Origin: Hyphomicrobiaceae bacterium
GTDB lineage: Bacteria > Pseudomonadota > Alphaproteobacteria > Rhizobiales > Hyphomicrobiaceae
Direction: 5' to 3'
NCBI GenBank assembly: GCA_020442185.1
Contig: JAGRKS010000051.1
Location: 1-34,592, forward strand
DNA length: 34,592 nucleotides
Position 1 is the first letter of the stretch. Each line of letters opens with the position of its first letter. The translations under genes were made by a program, and so were the position numbers. Positions 33,166 to 34,592 of the stretch are shown here, piece after piece. The notes under the pieces are model-generated. The model had not been told where the DNA came from, searched no databases, and saw only the letters and a program-made list of their open reading frames with translations.

Positions 33166-33967
33166 AGCCTTCGACGCGAGGGCTCTCAGGCTCGGCGTCA
33201 ACATCGATCATGTTGCCACCATTCGTAATGCCCGCGGCGGTCGCCATCCCGATCCCTTGCGCGCGGCACATCTCTCGGTCGAGGGCGGCGCCGACGGCAT
33301 CACCGCGCATCTGCGCGAGGACAGACGGCATATTTCGGACGACGATATCGCGCGCCTCAAACGCGAGTTGACGCGCCCGCTCAATCTCGAAATGGCTGCG
33401 ACCGACGAGATGCTGGCGATTGCCCTGCGGCATCTGCCGCATGCCTGCTGCATAGTACCGGAGCGGCGCGAGGAGCGCACGACCGAGGGGGGGCTCGATG
33501 TCGTCGGCGGCGGCGAGCGGTTGGCGCGGATCGTCACGCGTCTCCGCGATGCGCATATCCGGGTTTCGCTGTTCGTCGAACCGGACGAGGAGACGGTCGC
33601 CGCATCGGCGGCGATTGGTGCAGATATCGTGGAACTGCACACGGGCCGCTATTGCGAGTTGGCGCTCGAGGAAGATGCAGCGGGCGTGCGCGCCGAGTTG
33701 GCGCGGATCGCTTCCGCCGCCGCCGCCGCAGACAGGCTCGGCGTCGAGGTGCATGCCGGCCACGGGTTGACGTACAACACCGTTGCCGCCGTCGCGCGCA
33801 TTCCAGAAATCGTCGAGCTCAATATCGGCCACTTTCTGATCGGTGAGGCAATATTCGGCGGTCTGGTCGGTGCGGTGTCGCGGATGCGGCAATTGATGGA
33901 TTACGCCCGGCCGCCGCGGCCCTTGCATCGGGACAGGGCAACAACGGCAAACGACGTGGAGCCTTGA
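33128..33967 (+). CDS. pdxJ: Pyridoxine 5'-phosphate synthase
   Basis: The 279-residue TIM-barrel enzyme closes the ring of pyridoxine 5'-phosphate from 3-amino-2-oxopropyl phosphate and deoxyxylulose 5-phosphate. Motifs: LGVNIDHVATIRNARGG and PDPLRAA near the N-terminus, HLREDRRHI, VPERREERTTEGGLDV, ELHTGRYCE, VHAGHGLTYN and ELNIGHFLIGEAIF. It is about 35 residues longer than the E. coli enzyme (about 243), split between an N-terminal Ser/Pro-rich stretch (1-20) and a basic C-terminal tail. The ATG at 33128 lies inside the DUF2062 gene, 13 bases after AGGAG; no closer start exists because the codons just before LGVNIDH are not starts. acpS follows after 6 bp. Confidence 0.95.
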   Translation: MSSPPPSPRSTPRAFDARALRLGVNIDHVATIRNARGGRHPDPLRAAHLSVEGGADGITAHLREDRRHISDDDIARLKRELTRPLNLEMAATDEMLAIALRHLPHACCIVPERREERTTEGGLDVVGGGERLARIVTRLRDAHIRVSLFVEPDEETVAASAAIGADIVELHTGRYCELALEEDAAGVRAELARIASAAAAADRLGVEVHAGHGLTYNTVAAVARIPEIVELNIGHFLIGEAIFGGLVGAVSRMRQLMDYARPPRPLHRDRATTANDVEP

Positions 33968-33973
33968 CGCCGC

Positions 33974-34390
33974 GTGATTGTTGGTATCGGCAACGACCTG
34001 ATCGACATTCGACGGATCGAGCGCACGCTCGAGCGGTTCGGCGAGCGATTCATCCAACGTGTTTTCACCCCCGAGGAGCAGACGCGGGCAAACCGCCGGC
34101 CAAAGCAGCTGGCTGCAACCTATGCCAAGCGCTTCGCGGCCAAGGAAGCGTGCGCCAAGGCACTCGGAACGGGGCTGCGGGATGGCGTCTTCTGGCGCGA
34201 CATGGGGGTGATCAACCTCGCATCCGGCAGGCCGACGCTCATACTGTCGGGGGGTGCCTTGGAGCGCCTCCAGGTACTGATGCCGGCGGGCCATGTCGCG
34301 CGGATCGATCTCACGCTGACCGATGAATATCCTCAGGCCGAGGCTATCGTGGTTATTTCGTGCCTGCCCCCGGAAATCATTCCGCGCTGA
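33974..34390 (+). CDS. acpS: Holo-[acyl-carrier-protein] synthase
   Basis: The 138-residue enzyme transfers 4'-phosphopantetheine from CoA to apo-ACP and so activates fatty acid synthesis. The Mg2+-binding residues are visible: Asp8 in GIGNDLIDI and Glu58 in [15 protein letters not shown]. Other conserved parts are [15 protein letters not shown] and LSGGALERL. The start is a GTG at 33974, six bases after the pdxJ stop, with no strong site of its own, so it is likely translated by coupling with pdxJ. In relatives the next genes are lepB, rnc and era, which would lie beyond the window; the remaining 200 bp after the stop show no gene start I can support. Confidence 0.95.
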   Translation: MIVGIGNDLIDIRRIERTLERFGERFIQRVFTPEEQTRANRRPKQLAATYAKRFAAKEACAKALGTGLRDGVFWRDMGVINLASGRPTLILSGGALERLQVLMPAGHVARIDLTLTDEYPQAEAIVVISCLPPEIIPR

Positions 34391-34592
34391 ACTGCGGTTC
34401 CGCCGTACGTTTTCTGTCGCCCCATCCGAGGCCGCGACTGCGGCCCGGCGCAAGCGCCGCCAGCACTTCTACTTGCGCAATCCGACTCCCCTCCGGGGAG
34501 CCGGCCGGATGGCGCTGGTCATGCAGCCGTCGTTAGTGTTTCCGGCACCGCAACCCTGCATCCGTTTGCGATACGGGCACTCCAGCGCCGCA

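Noticed and set aside
33146..34453. Long minus-strand open frame (435 codons)
   Set aside because: It lies antisense to pdxJ and acpS, which have complete family motifs; it is a GC-driven shadow.

Overview
The window is a GC-rich (clearly above 60%) chromosomal segment of an alphaproteobacterium, most likely order Hyphomicrobiales (Rhizobiales). Pointers are the block rpoZ - rsh - DUF2062 - pdxJ - acpS, the slt <> dapA > smpB arrangement, a DUF1134/EipA-type envelope protein, a DUF3775 protein, a family-5 uracil-DNA glycosylase next to a LabA-like NYN protein, and many secreted TPR proteins. I saw no rRNA, tRNA, insertion sequence, prophage gene, integrase or CRISPR array. The content reads as core chromosome with envelope-related, poorly described genes between housekeeping ones.

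Layout. 1-1600: a periplasmic DsrE-like protein and a hotdog thioesterase on the minus strand; a perfect 16-bp palindrome overlaps the likely thioesterase promoter. 1.9-5.4 kb: a secreted TPR protein and a DNA photolyase (+). 5.4-8.9 kb: envelope group with an L,D-transpeptidase (+), then an EipA/DUF1134-like protein and a polysaccharide deacetylase (-). 9.3-13.4 kb: a small secreted protein (+), then a minus-strand group: a two-TM protein, a membrane-anchored TPR protein and a secreted protein whose start overlaps the TPR stop codon.

13.6-18.9 kb is the most unusual part. Behind a good sigma-70-like promoter lie an inner-membrane-anchored OmpA protein with four ~122-residue repeats, a 32-residue membrane microprotein that I read directly from the sequence, a 20-bp hairpin, and a membrane-anchored, alanine-rich protein with three helix-3-turn-helix (COG3743-like) domains. 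Charge distribution predicts that the OmpA protein faces the periplasm and the helix-3-turn-helix protein faces the cytoplasm, so the set could link cell wall and cytoplasm or nucleoid.

19.1-24.3 kb: alpha/beta hydrolase, soluble lytic transglycosylase (-), dapA and smpB (+). 24.3-27 kb: a tandem pair of secreted six-cysteine miniproteins, a peroxiredoxin-fold protein with no cysteine, a DUF3775 protein and a membrane protein with an EF-hand loop. 27-28.5 kb: uracil-DNA glycosylase and NYN protein. 28.5-29.3 kb is an 0.8-kb non-coding stretch ending in an intrinsic terminator that points at rpoZ, which suggests an unrecognised RNA or an rpoZ leader. 29.3-34.4 kb: rpoZ, rsh (ppGpp synthetase/hydrolase), DUF2062, pdxJ (vitamin B6) and acpS (acyl-carrier-protein activation), all on plus.
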